Shown here: in pieces, positions 45,265 to 52,886 of the stretch | Position numbering within the stretch: the first letter of the stretch is position 1 | How the letters are laid out: each line of letters begins with the position of its first letter | Source of the DNA: Planococcus lenghuensis | GTDB taxonomy: Bacteria; Bacillota; Bacilli; Bacillales_A; Planococcaceae | NCBI RefSeq assembly: GCF_001999905.1 | Contig: NZ_CP019640.1 | Location: 1,964,001-2,028,000, forward strand | Length of the DNA: 64,000 nt | Direction: 5' to 3' | Notes under the pieces: generated by a model | What the model was told of the DNA's origin: nothing | The model's input: the letters and a program-made list of their open reading frames with translations, nothing else | The model's database searches: none | Program-made: the position numbers and the translations under genes

Positions 45265-45362
45265 TTTCGTCACATACTTTCGTTTGTTATAGATAGTTTT
45301 ACTTTAGACGTCCATCCCTTCTGATTCAAGCCAGGCGATTTATCCGGCTGTAAGCAACCCGC

Positions 45363-45391
45363 TTGCAGTCTTTATTTTTTCGGTATAGAAT
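45363..45391 (+). promoter_or_regulatory. Probable promoter of selC
   Basis: TTGCAG (45363-45368), 17-nt spacer, TAGAAT (45386-45391), about 35 nt upstream of the tRNA. Confidence 0.5.
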
Positions 45392-45425
45392 GAAACAGGC
45401 TTGAATGAACAAAAGCCATTTCATG

Positions 45426-45521
45426 GGGTTGGATGGGTGACTGGTGTCCCCCTGGGTCTTCAAAACCCTGAGGGAGGCGCGTGCCGTCTCCGGTGGGTTC
45501 GATTCCCACACTATCCCGCCA
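45426..45521 (+). tRNA. selC: tRNA-Sec (anticodon TCA)
   Basis: About 96 nt. Anticodon loop CTTCAAA (TCA at 45460-45462), long variable arm (GGAGGCGCGTGCCGTCTCC), T-arm GTGGG-TTCGATT-CCCAC, then ACTATCCC, discriminator G and encoded CCA (45519-45521). Size, anticodon, G73-CCA and its place beside selB identify tRNA-Sec. The 5' acceptor strand is not well defined: no reading gives a perfect 8-bp acceptor stem with ACTATCCC (the best have 5-6 pairs), so the 5' boundary is approximate. Confidence 0.85.
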
Positions 45522-45537
45522 TACATAGTACGATCTG

Positions 45538-45572
45538 TAACCTTCTGCAAAAAATGTGGAAGGTTATTTTAT
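45538..45572 (+). terminator. Terminator of selC
   Basis: TAACCTTC/GAAGGTTA stem with 13-nt loop, then TTTTATT. Confidence 0.7.
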
Positions 45573-45590
45573 TGTGTTGATAATAAAAAA

Positions 45591-45754
45591 CTCGCTTCCG
45601 GCGGGCGCTTCCGAGCCCACACGAAGTGGGTCATGCAGCTGGCGCGACAGGGCGTCGCGTTGCCAGCTGCCAGGGCGGTCCATTCTAAAAACCGGTGCTC
45701 CTGCGCAAGCTCGTCACAAATGAACGGGAAAGATCTTCTTCCCGTTCATTCGCC
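45591..45754 (-). repeat. Copy of the dispersed repeat family beside selC
   Basis: Read on the minus strand: AATGAACGGGAA hairpin, GTGACGAGC-TT-GCGCAGGAGCACC, GGTTTTTA, later GGAAGCGCCCGCCGGAAGCGAG. The same blocks, in the same order, occur at 51870-52045 in the MITE-like element. Strong internal hairpins: AATGAACGGGAA/TTCCCGTTCATT (45719-45730, 45739-45750) and GCAGCTGGC/GCCAGCTGC (about 45633-45674). Confidence 0.7.
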
Positions 45755-45928
45755 GCCTAACGATCTTTCTTCTGAAATTACTTGCTAACCATCTCAGTTC
45801 TTAAAAATAAACTTATATTCCTTACTGTATATTTAAAGAGACCATTCTTAATACTTTATGATAAGCCAGAGTGAATTAAATTTTTTGATAAAAAAGGTAG
45901 TGATCACAAAAAGTAAAAGAAAACGAAT

Positions 45929-46111
45929 ATGTTATTGGCAGGAAATGGATTAACAATAGATTTACTGAATTACATGGATCTAAAATTAGATCCCTCACTG
46001 CCCCTACAAGCCTTCAATATAAATTAGTTCTAGCATCTAAAATCAGTTCAAGTGACAAAACGTCTCGATTTCCGGATAATTGACGATGAAGCAGAAATCA
46101 CCATGAATTAA
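45929..46111 (+). pseudogene. Degraded fragment, possibly of a SIR2-like gene
   Basis: The frame reads MLLAGNGLTIDLLNYMDLKL, DPSLPLQAFNIN, TAG, F, TAG, then HLKSVQVTKRLDFRIIDDEAEITMN and TAA. The first part looks like the N-terminus of SIR2-type NAD-binding proteins of defence systems (L-L-x-G-N-G-(L/F)-(S/T)-I-D); the last part, in the same frame, looks like a genuine protein end. Two stops and the short length mark it as a remnant. The local sequence is A-T rich, unlike its neighbours. Confidence 0.35.
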
Positions 46112-46123
46112 AGGAGAAATAAT

Positions 46124-47116
46124 GTGAAAGTATTACTTGCTGCACCCAACATCCATCAGGCTCGGGGCAATACGGTGACGGTGAACCGTATCGCTGAGGG
46201 TCTCGGCAGACTGGGCGTGGAGACGGAGATTTTTTCGACGACGGAACCACCACCGGATGCTCTTCCCCCTGCCGATCTTGTCCATGGGTTCCATGCCCAC
46301 AAGTTTTACCGGTTCATACAGCAAATTGAAACACCGCCTTCCGATTACGTCATTACAATGACCGGCACAGATCTGAACGTTGATTTATTTGATCCGGTAA
46401 AACGGTCTGAGGTAGTGTCCTCTTTGGCTGGTGCTGCTGCCATCCACGTCTTTAACGAAGAAGCCAAAGATATTCTGTTAAAGGAAGCGCCCGAGTTAGC
46501 CGAAAAAGTCACGGTGATCGGGCAAGGCAGCAGCGAGTTCCCCGCTGCCCCGCCGCCTGCGGAAAAAGAAAAAGAGACGTTTTTATTCGTGCTGCCCGCC
46601 GGTATCCGGAAAGTGAAGAATGTGCCGGCCGCTATTGACATGTTGCAGGAACTCCACGCACGTTATCCGCATGTGCGGCTGTGGCTGGCCGGTCCGGTCT
46701 TGGAAGAAGCGGAAGGTGTTGTCGTCGATGAATTCGTTCGGCAGAACAGCGACTGGATCCGCAGTCTTGGCCAAGTTCCCCATGAAGCGATGGGTGAGAT
46801 ATACCGCCAAGCGGATGTTCTGCTGAACACGTCGCATTCCGAAGGGCAGCCGGCGGCCATTTTGGAAGCGATGAGTTATGGAAAACCGGTGATCGTTTCA
46901 AATAACCAAGGCAACCGCAGTATCGTCCGGCATGGTGAGACAGGATTTATTTACCAGGAGCGGGACGAATTCCTTGATTATGCCGAACGGTTGCTGAATA
47001 ATTACAAGTTGAACCAACAAATGGGCCAATCTGCCAAATCCTTTGTCGACACACACCATTCAGCGGCAAAGGAAGCGGAAGCATTGCTGGTAATGTACCG
47101 GTCTGTCATTCGCTGA
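46124..47116 (+). CDS. Glycosyltransferase, SenB-like (possible selenosugar synthase)
   Basis: 330 aa GT-B glycosyltransferase: N-terminal acceptor domain (VLLAAPNIHQARGNTVTVNR, HGFHAHKF, YVITMTGTDLNVDLFD) and a C-terminal GT4-type donor domain (FVLPAGIRKVKNVPAAIDML, VLLNTSHSEGQPAAILEAMS, YGKPVIVSNNQGNRSIV). The RGNTVT ... HAHK ... TGTDL ... IGQGSSEFP ... IRKVK pattern resembles the SenB/TIGR04348 family, which makes selenosugars from UDP-sugars and selenophosphate. It lies 69 nt upstream of selD on the same strand, which fits. GTG 46124 has AAGGAG 8 nt upstream. Function is inference from family likeness and context; a plain GT4 enzyme is the alternative. Confidence 0.65.
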   Translation: MKVLLAAPNIHQARGNTVTVNRIAEGLGRLGVETEIFSTTEPPPDALPPADLVHGFHAHKFYRFIQQIETPPSDYVITMTGTDLNVDLFDPVKRSEVVSSLAGAAAIHVFNEEAKDILLKEAPELAEKVTVIGQGSSEFPAAPPPAEKEKETFLFVLPAGIRKVKNVPAAIDMLQELHARYPHVRLWLAGPVLEEAEGVVVDEFVRQNSDWIRSLGQVPHEAMGEIYRQADVLLNTSHSEGQPAAILEAMSYGKPVIVSNNQGNRSIVRHGETGFIYQERDEFLDYAERLLNNYKLNQQMGQSAKSFVDTHHSAAKEAEALLVMYRSVIR

Positions 47117-47185
47117 CTTGCTTCGTCGGCATGATTCCCCATCTGTTGAAAAATTAAAATTACCCATACAAAGGAGTGACCCTCA

Positions 47186-48235
47186 ATGACTCAAGAACAG
47201 AATGTCCGACTGACTTCCCTATCGTCAAAAGGCGGTTGAGGATGCAAAATCGGTCCTGAGGACCTGGCGCAGGTTCTGCGTCATTTACCTAAAAATGTAG
47301 ACGACCCCAATCTTCTGGTCGGTCTTGAAACAGCGGATGATGCCGGTGTGTATAAGATCAATGAAGAAACCGCTCTCGTCCAGACACTGGACTTCTTTAC
47401 ACCGATCGTTGATGATCCGTATATGTTCGGACAGATCGGCGCGGCGAACGCACTGAGCGATGTGTATGCGATGGGCGGCAAGCCGATCACGGTGATGAAT
47501 ATCGTTGCATTCCCGATCAATACGCTCAATTCCAGCATTCTTGCCGACATCCTGGCCGGCGCTTCCGACAAAGTGAGAGAGTCAGGCGCAATCCTCGTCG
47601 GCGGCCATTCCATCGATGACGAGGAACCGAAATTCGGCCTGTCGGTCACGGGCACCATCCATCCGGATCGTATTCGCTCAAACGCTGCGGCAAAACCGGG
47701 TGATAAACTGATTCTGACAAAACCGATCGGTGTCGGCATTCTGACAACCGCCATCAAAAACGGCAGCATCGACGACGATTCCCTTCAGGAAGTCATGCAG
47801 GTCATGGCGACACTGAATAAGACAGCGGCAGAAACGATGGAAAACTACAATGTCAATGCCTGTACGGATGTAACCGGCTTCGGTCTTCTTGGCCATACAC
47901 TGGAAATCGCAAAAGGCAGCGGCGTCGGCATCACGATCACGAACGATGCAGTACCTGTTTTGTCCCGCGCCCGTGAATACGCTGAACAAGATATCATTCC
48001 GGGCGGCACGAAGAAGAACTTGAAGTGGCTCGCAGGCGACGTCGATTATGCGGATGATATCAGCGAACTTGATCGGCTCGTGCTGTGTGACGCAGTGACG
48101 TCCGGCGGCTTGCTCATTTCTGTACCTGCCGAGGAAGCGGATGCCCTGCAGAATGACCTCCTTGCCAAAGGTGTGCAGTCAGCGATCATCGGGGAAACCA
48201 CCGGTGACAATGCCGGCAGAATCCAAGTCATTTAA
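47186..48235 (+). CDS. selD: Selenide, water dikinase, itself a selenoprotein
   Basis: 349 aa with TGA at 47237-47239 read as Sec18: MTQEQNVRLTSLSSKGG-U-GCKIGPEDLAQVL. SelD proteins carry Cys or Sec at exactly this place (G-x-(C/U)-G-C-K). Rest: ETADDAGVYKI, FTPIVDDPYMFGQIGAANAL, VGGHSIDDEEPKFGLSVTG, DVTGFGLLGH. Makes selenophosphate for SelA and possibly for the upstream SenB-like enzyme. ATG has AAGGAGTG upstream. A stop-aware call would begin wrongly at a later codon (47348). Confidence 0.95.
47252..47264 (+). promoter_or_regulatory. SECIS-like hairpin of selD
   Basis: GGTCC-TGA-GGACC, starting 13 nt after the Sec TGA; a competing stem AGGACCTG/CAGGTTCT (47259-47277) also exists. Spacing and loop are less like the other five. 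Confidence 0.4.
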
Positions 48236-48237
48236 AT

Positions 48238-48269
48238 CGGAACAGGACTCTTTTAGAGTCCTTGTTCTG
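48238..48269 (+). terminator. Weak terminator/attenuator between selD and phnD
   Basis: GGAACA-GGACTC/GAGTCC-T-TGTTC hairpin with TTTTA loop but no T-run after it, so read-through into the transporter genes is likely. Confidence 0.45.
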
Positions 48270-48312
48270 TTAGAACAAGTACCACAAATACTTAAAAAGA
48301 GGTGAACCGTTT

Positions 48313-49305
48313 ATGAAAAAATGGATGATGTTCGCTGTTCTGCTTGTACTTGCTTTTGTACTTGCAGCATGCGGCGGTACCGAAGAAGAAGCAGTTGAAC
48401 CGGCGGACGAAGAAGTGGTTGAAGAAGAAGCGGTAGAGGAAGAACCGGCTGAAGAAGAAGCTGTTGCCGAAGAAGAAACCGAGGAAGAAGCGGTCGCTGA
48501 AGGAACTGGCGAAGCGTTCACAATCGGTGTTATTCCGGCACAGACAGTCGGCGAATTGCAGAGCGCCATCGACAAGCTGCAGGCTGTCCTCGATGAAGCA
48601 CTTCCGCAAGATGTAGCCGTCGAAGTCTATCCGGACTATAACGGTGTCGTGGAAGCCATGAACTTCGATCAAATCGATATGGCTTACCTCGGACCGCTGA
48701 CTTACGTCATCGCCCAGGAACAAAGCAATGCGGAAGCGATTGTGACTCAACTGGTCGATGGCGAACCGTTCTACCATTCTTACATCATTACACAGGCAGA
48801 CAACGAAGCTGAAACGCTTGATGATTTGCTCGCAGACCCGAGCGGAGTCGATTTCGCATTCGGTGACCCGAACTCAACTTCCGGTTCATTGATTCCGTCA
48901 ATCGAACTTCAGGACCGCGGTGTATACACGGACGAAAATGAATATGAATTCAATTCTGTTCAGTTCACCGGATCTCATGATGCAACTGCATTAGCCGTGG
49001 AAAACGGACAAGTAACAGCAGGGGCGATCGATTCGGCGATCTATAATCAGTTGGTTGAAGAAGGTACGATTAATCCGGATGAAGTAAAAGTCATTTGGGA
49101 ATCTGATCAGTTATTCCAGTATCCATGGGCTGTAACAGAAGAAACAAGCGATGAAACAATTGCTGCTATCCGGGAAGCGTTCCTCGCGATTGAAGACCAG
49201 GAAATCCTGGATGCCTTCGGAGCGGACGGTTTCACTGAAGCGACACCAGAAGATTATGAAAGCATCCGGCAGGCAGCCATCCAGCAGGGCATTATCGAAG
49301 AATAG
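48313..49305 (+). CDS. phnD: PhnD-family phosphonate/phosphite-type substrate-binding lipoprotein
   Basis: 330 aa. Lipoprotein signal MKKWMMFAVLLVLAFVLAAC with Cys20, then an extremely acidic linker of about 45 residues (EEEAVEPADEEVVEEE and so on), then the binding domain: FTIGVIPAQTVGELQSAIDK, MNFDQIDMAYLGPLTYVIAQ, FAFGDPNSTSGSLIPSIEL, FTGSHDATALAVENGQVTAG. These are PhnD/PtxB features. In the ABC transporter PhnD-E-C just after selD; the natural ligand could be phosphite, phosphonate or, given the setting, a selenium oxyanion (inference). Confidence 0.85.
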   Translation: MKKWMMFAVLLVLAFVLAACGGTEEEAVEPADEEVVEEEAVEEEPAEEEAVAEEETEEEAVAEGTGEAFTIGVIPAQTVGELQSAIDKLQAVLDEALPQDVAVEVYPDYNGVVEAMNFDQIDMAYLGPLTYVIAQEQSNAEAIVTQLVDGEPFYHSYIITQADNEAETLDDLLADPSGVDFAFGDPNSTSGSLIPSIELQDRGVYTDENEYEFNSVQFTGSHDATALAVENGQVTAGAIDSAIYNQLVEEGTINPDEVKVIWESDQLFQYPWAVTEETSDETIAAIREAFLAIEDQEILDAFGADGFTEATPEDYESIRQAAIQQGIIEE

Positions 49306-49317
49306 AGTTGATTTGCG

Positions 49318-50073
49318 GTGTGGTTCAAAAAAAGTAATCTGATAACGGTGGCGCTGCTGGTCGTATTCGTTTATTTCAGCATGCGGCTGACAGAGTTCGA
49401 TCTTTCGAAGTTCCGGGATTTCCGCAACATGATCGAGTTTCTTGCCGAGTGGTTCCCGATGAATTTCTCCGAACTGCCGGATATGATCCAAGATATGCTT
49501 GAGACATTGGCGATGGCTTTTCTTGGCAGTGTGTTCGGCCTACTGATTGCGTTGCCGCTGAGCTTCGCCGCCGCCCGTAATACAGCGCCATCAAAAATCC
49601 TTTATAATGCCATGCGGATCGCATTGAGCTTCGTCCGGTCCGTGCCGGAAATCGTGTTCGGGCTGATTTTGCTGACGACACTCGGGCTCGGTCCGTTCCC
49701 GGCGGTCATCGCCATCATGATCCATAACGTGGGGGTCATGGGTAAACTGATCTCAGAGCTGATCGAAGCGGCGGATCCCGGCCCGCAGGAAGCGATGAAA
49801 GCGGTCGGAGCGAAGAGCTGGATCGCTTCTCTGTTCAGCATCCTGCCGCAAATCTGGCCGAATGTGCTGTCGAACTTTTTTTACCGGTTCGAAGTGGCCA
49901 TCCGGACATCCCTCATTCTCGGTTTCATCGGCGGAGGCGGTATCGGGCAGCGCTTGTTCAACGATTTCAAGACATTCCAGTACGAATCGGTGGCACTCGA
50001 TGTGCTGATCATCATGGTGATGGTCATCATCGTCGACTTCACCGGCAGTTTTGTCAGAAACAGAGTGATTTAA
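49318..50073 (+). CDS. phnE: PhnE-type ABC transporter permease
   Basis: 251 aa, about six membrane helices. METLAMAFLGSVFGLLIALPLS at the start and the EAA loop ELIEAADPGPQEAMKAVGAKSW with GGGGIGQRL near the C-terminus mark the PhnE permease family. GTG 49318 begins 12 nt after phnD; the ribosome site is weak, so coupling with phnD is likely. Confidence 0.88.
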   Translation: MWFKKSNLITVALLVVFVYFSMRLTEFDLSKFRDFRNMIEFLAEWFPMNFSELPDMIQDMLETLAMAFLGSVFGLLIALPLSFAAARNTAPSKILYNAMRIALSFVRSVPEIVFGLILLTTLGLGPFPAVIAIMIHNVGVMGKLISELIEAADPGPQEAMKAVGAKSWIASLFSILPQIWPNVLSNFFYRFEVAIRTSLILGFIGGGGIGQRLFNDFKTFQYESVALDVLIIMVMVIIVDFTGSFVRNRVI

Positions 50074-50086
50074 GGAGGCGGACGGC

Positions 50087-50854
50087 ATGCTGACAATGGA
50101 AAATGTGACAGTCCGTTATCCGGGCACGAAGACGGCTGCCCTGTCGGATCTGTCCCTTACAATGAATAAGGGTGAGTTCATTTGCGTGCTTGGCAAAAGC
50201 GGCGCCGGCAAATCCACGTTCATCCGTTGCATCAACGGACTCCAATTGCCGACGGAAGGAACGGTGGCACTTGGCGACCGCCAAGTGACCGGGGCGCGTG
50301 AAGAAGAACTCCGGAAAGTCCGACGGGAAGTGGGCATGATTTTTCAGCACTTCAATTTGATTCCCCGGCTCAGTGTCCTGCAGAATGTGCTGACCGGCAC
50401 GTTCGGGTACCGGCCGTCATTCAAGAACCTTGTGGGCTGGTTTTCCGAACAGGAAGTCAGCCGGGCCAAGCAAGTGATCTGTGAAGTCGGTCTTGAAGAA
50501 ATGATGAATCGCCGGGTGGAGAATTTGAGCGGCGGCCAGAAACAACGGGTCGGCATTGCCCGGGCACTTGTCCAGGAACCAAAGGTCATCCTCGGCGATG
50601 AACCGGTGGCAAGTCTCGACCCGGGGACGGCCGATTACGTGTTTACCCTGCTTCTGGATATGCACAAACGATTGGATTTACTGACCATCATCAATGTGCA
50701 TGATGTGGAGCTTGCAAAACGTTACGCCACCCGCATCATCGCACTGCGTGATGGCGAATTGATTTTCGACGGCGACCCGCGCGATTTCACAGGAAGAGAG
50801 TTCCAGGAGACGTACGGCTCTGAACCGCAGCAAGGTCTCAGTACGACTACCTGA
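50087..50854 (+). CDS. phnC: PhnC-type ABC transporter ATP-binding protein
   Basis: 255 aa. Walker A LGKSGAGKSTFIRCI, Q-loop FQHFNLIPRL, signature NLSGGQKQRVGIARAL, Walker B VILGDEPVASLDP and H-loop NVHDVELA. The PhnC hallmark NLIPRLSVLQNVLTGTFGYR is present. RBS GGAGG. Completes phnDEC. Confidence 0.93.
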   Translation: MLTMENVTVRYPGTKTAALSDLSLTMNKGEFICVLGKSGAGKSTFIRCINGLQLPTEGTVALGDRQVTGAREEELRKVRREVGMIFQHFNLIPRLSVLQNVLTGTFGYRPSFKNLVGWFSEQEVSRAKQVICEVGLEEMMNRRVENLSGGQKQRVGIARALVQEPKVILGDEPVASLDPGTADYVFTLLLDMHKRLDLLTIINVHDVELAKRYATRIIALRDGELIFDGDPRDFTGREFQETYGSEPQQGLSTTT

Positions 50855-50873
50855 TGCGAAAGGATGAATGAAG

Positions 50874-51512
50874 ATGATTAAAAGTCCTTGAGTGGTCGAT
50901 TGCACACGAGTCGTGTACGACTCAGAGGATCCGGCCGTCATCGTTTCTGATCCTGGACAGGAAGAAAAGTCCGTTATTCTGACATTCGATGACGGGCCCG
51001 GCAAATTTTTACCGGAAATTCTTGATGTTTTAAGTGAAGAAAAGGTGCCGGCCATGTTTTTCTGGCAGACCCGTCTGCTGTACCCTGCTCGCCCTTGGCA
51101 GCGGGTATTAGCGGAAGGTCATGTCATTGGCACGCATACAGTGAAACACCCGAATCTCGTTCGTCTGTCAGAGGAACAGCAGCTTCACGAGCTGCGCAGT
51201 TCTATAGAGCAGTTGGAAGCCGTCACAGGTATCCGGCCCCGTTACTTCCGGCCGCCATTCGGGCAGTACGATCAAGCCACGCTCCGAACCGCTGAAACGC
51301 TGGAACTTACACCGGTGATGTGGCGGATCGCCTCCCTCGACTGGGAGCTGCGTGACGATCCGGCTGCGATTGTAACCAATGTTGTTGAAAATCTGGAAGA
51401 CGGCGCGGTTGTGCTGCTCCATGAACTGCCGCAGACGGTCAGTGTCCTGCAGAAACTGATTCAGGCAATCAAGGAAAAAGGCTACACGTTTAAATTGCTT
51501 TCAATGAGCTAA
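50874..51512 (+). CDS. Selenocysteine-containing polysaccharide deacetylase
   Basis: 212 aa if TGA at 50889-50891 is Sec6: MIKSP-U-VVDCTRVVYDSEDPAV. Then a complete NodB-type deacetylase: VILTFDDGPGKFLPEILDVL, HVIGTHTVKHPNLVRLSEEQ (H-x3-H metal ligands), RYFRPPFGQYD, VVLLHEL. Reasons for Sec: the ATG 50874 has AAAGGATG 9 nt upstream, whereas the GTG right after the TGA has none; U6 and C10 form U-x3-C; a perfect hairpin with G-U in the loop follows the TGA by 16 nt; selD and transporter genes adjoin. No signal peptide. The known family has no Sec here to my knowledge, so the role of U6 is open; a cytosolic deacetylase or a redox-controlled one is conceivable. Confidence 0.75.
50908..50923 (+). 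promoter_or_regulatory. SECIS-like hairpin of the deacetylase gene
   Basis: GAGTCG-TGTA-CGACTC, beginning 17 nt after the Sec TGA (16-nt spacer), G-U in the loop. Confidence 0.65.
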
Positions 51513-51574
51513 AAAAGGGCTGCTTTGAAAGGTCAGGTAAACTGGATTTTCAGAGTAGTCCTTTTCATTTTTCA
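51513..51574 (+). terminator. Terminator of the senB-like/selD/phn/deacetylase unit
   Basis: AAAAGGGCTGCT (51513-51524) pairs with AGTAGTCCTTTT (51554-51565) with two G-U pairs, then CATTTTTC. Confidence 0.6.
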
Positions 51575-51594
51575 GGAAGTGATTAAGTTCTTTA

Positions 51595-52105
51595 CTATAT
51601 GAAACGCAGTAAAGATTCTCTCTAAATCCGCACCGATCGCTCGGGGAAGGGCTCTCGCCGCAAACCTGGAAAAACCCGCCAGTCTTACGCCTTTGCCTCT
51701 CACATGGACGCGCCGGTGCTGGGTATCTTCATGACCATTCCAGCATGTCCATTCAGGTAACAGACGGACAAGAAAGAGCGAGATAGATGAAACAGCACTT
51801 TGCTGCCAGACTATCCCGCATTTCCCGTCAGCTGTAGCCGATGCTTGAAAGCAAGAGCGACAGGCAGCGAATGAGCGGGTCAAAATCCTCTTGCCCCGCT
51901 CATTTGCGACGAGCCGCGAAGCGGCGCAGGAGCATCGGTTTTTAACTGCGGGATCAGGGGGCACGCGAGATCCTGGAGATCGCAGCGCGATCGAAGCGGC
52001 TTGCGGACCGCCCCGCGGAAAGCGTCTGCCTGAAGCGATTTCTCTAGATCAAGTACAAGCTTTGTAACGAACCAAAAGAGAAAAACAATACTGCGTTTCA
52101 TATAG
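51595..52105. mobile_element. MITE-like element with perfect 17-bp terminal inverted repeats
   Basis: 511 bp bounded by CTATATGAAACGCAGTA (51595-51611) and its exact complement (52089-52105). It codes for no transposase; the open frames in it are shadows without ribosome sites. Inside: hairpin AATGAGCGGG/CCCGCTCATT (51870-51904), GCGACGAGC...GCGCAGGAGCATCGGTTTTTA, and the core GGCTTGCGGACCGCCCCGCG followed by GAAAGCGTCTGCCTGAAGCG. No clear target duplication is seen. Lies between convergent transcription units. Confidence 0.7.
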
Positions 52106-52125
52106 AACCTTTCAATGAGTCTCTT

Positions 52126-52611
52126 CTAACCTTCTACTATGAATTGAACCGACAAAGTCACCTTTTCCTTGTCAGACACCTCAAAAGTTTTTATTATCCG
52201 GTATGTTCCTTCAGAAAATCGATGTTCAAAATTTTCAAGAGGAAGATTCAGTTTATCCGTTTCTCCAGAAGGAATTACATATAGAATATCGGCATATACA
52301 GAGTTATTGTCGTCCAACACTCGATGCCAATTTCCATCCACCATTTTTTCGTAAAAGACTCCTGGCTCATATTCAATCGGTTGTGCGCCTGTGTTCGTAA
52401 TCTCTAAAAACAGGTCTCTGGCTGGTGCTTTGACAGGTTCACTGTTAGTAGAGATTACAAAACTTACCTCTTGGCTGCTATAATTATTTGGCAGATTATC
52501 GCTGAGACGTGATGGCTCAGCGAGTATGCCTTCTTCTCCTCCCTTCTCTGTACAGGCAGAAAGTATGATGATTCCGATCACCGTCAAGATGACAATTATA
52601 AGACCTTTCAT
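52126..52611 (-). CDS. Lipoprotein with bacterial Ig-like domain
   Basis: 161 aa. Lipoprotein signal MKGLIIVILTVIGIIILSAC (Cys20). The mature part VSFVISTNSEPVKAPARDLF, LEITNTGAQPIEYEPGVFYE, KMVDGNWHRVLDDNNSV, YVIPSGETDKLNLPLENFE, GTYRIIKTFEV matches the Big_14-like Ig domain found in many Bacillales lipoproteins. Surface-exposed; function unknown. Confidence 0.7.
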   Translation of the reverse strand: MKGLIIVILTVIGIIILSACTEKGGEEGILAEPSRLSDNLPNNYSSQEVSFVISTNSEPVKAPARDLFLEITNTGAQPIEYEPGVFYEKMVDGNWHRVLDDNNSVYADILYVIPSGETDKLNLPLENFEHRFSEGTYRIIKTFEVSDKEKVTLSVQFIVEG

Positions 52612-52847
52612 TTATACTCCTCCTATAGTTCGATGATCTGCTCGTTGCTCAATACACCTCATTGAATGTGCAATCAAGTTAAAACAATGGAGAATTGGAG
52701 GTTTAGACAATGGCAGTTCCTGAACTACTAAAAGCTTTAATATAGTTTCTTGTTTAAAGAATAGCATACCGCCGCAATTGAATAACCGGAATCTACAAGC
52801 ATGGAAAACAGCTTTAAAATCACAAGCATGTCAATGACAGAACAATT

Positions 52848-52880
52848 AAAAAAGCCTCCGCAATGCGCGGAGGCTTTTTT
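52848..52880 (-). terminator. Terminator of the thioredoxin gene
   Basis: GCCTCCGC/GCGGAGGC stem (52854-52861, 52867-52874), AATGC loop, T-runs on both strands. Confidence 0.85.
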
Positions 52881-52886
52881 GTGTCA

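Noticed and set aside
51572-51964. 130-residue open frame on the minus strand inside the MITE-like element
   Set aside because: No ribosome site, composition unlike neighbours, and it spans the inverted-repeat end; it is a by-product of the repeat.
52735-52760. Tiny frame (MAVPELLKALI) with a good ribosome site near 52.7 kb
   Set aside because: Eleven codons only; no homologue known to me, no further support.
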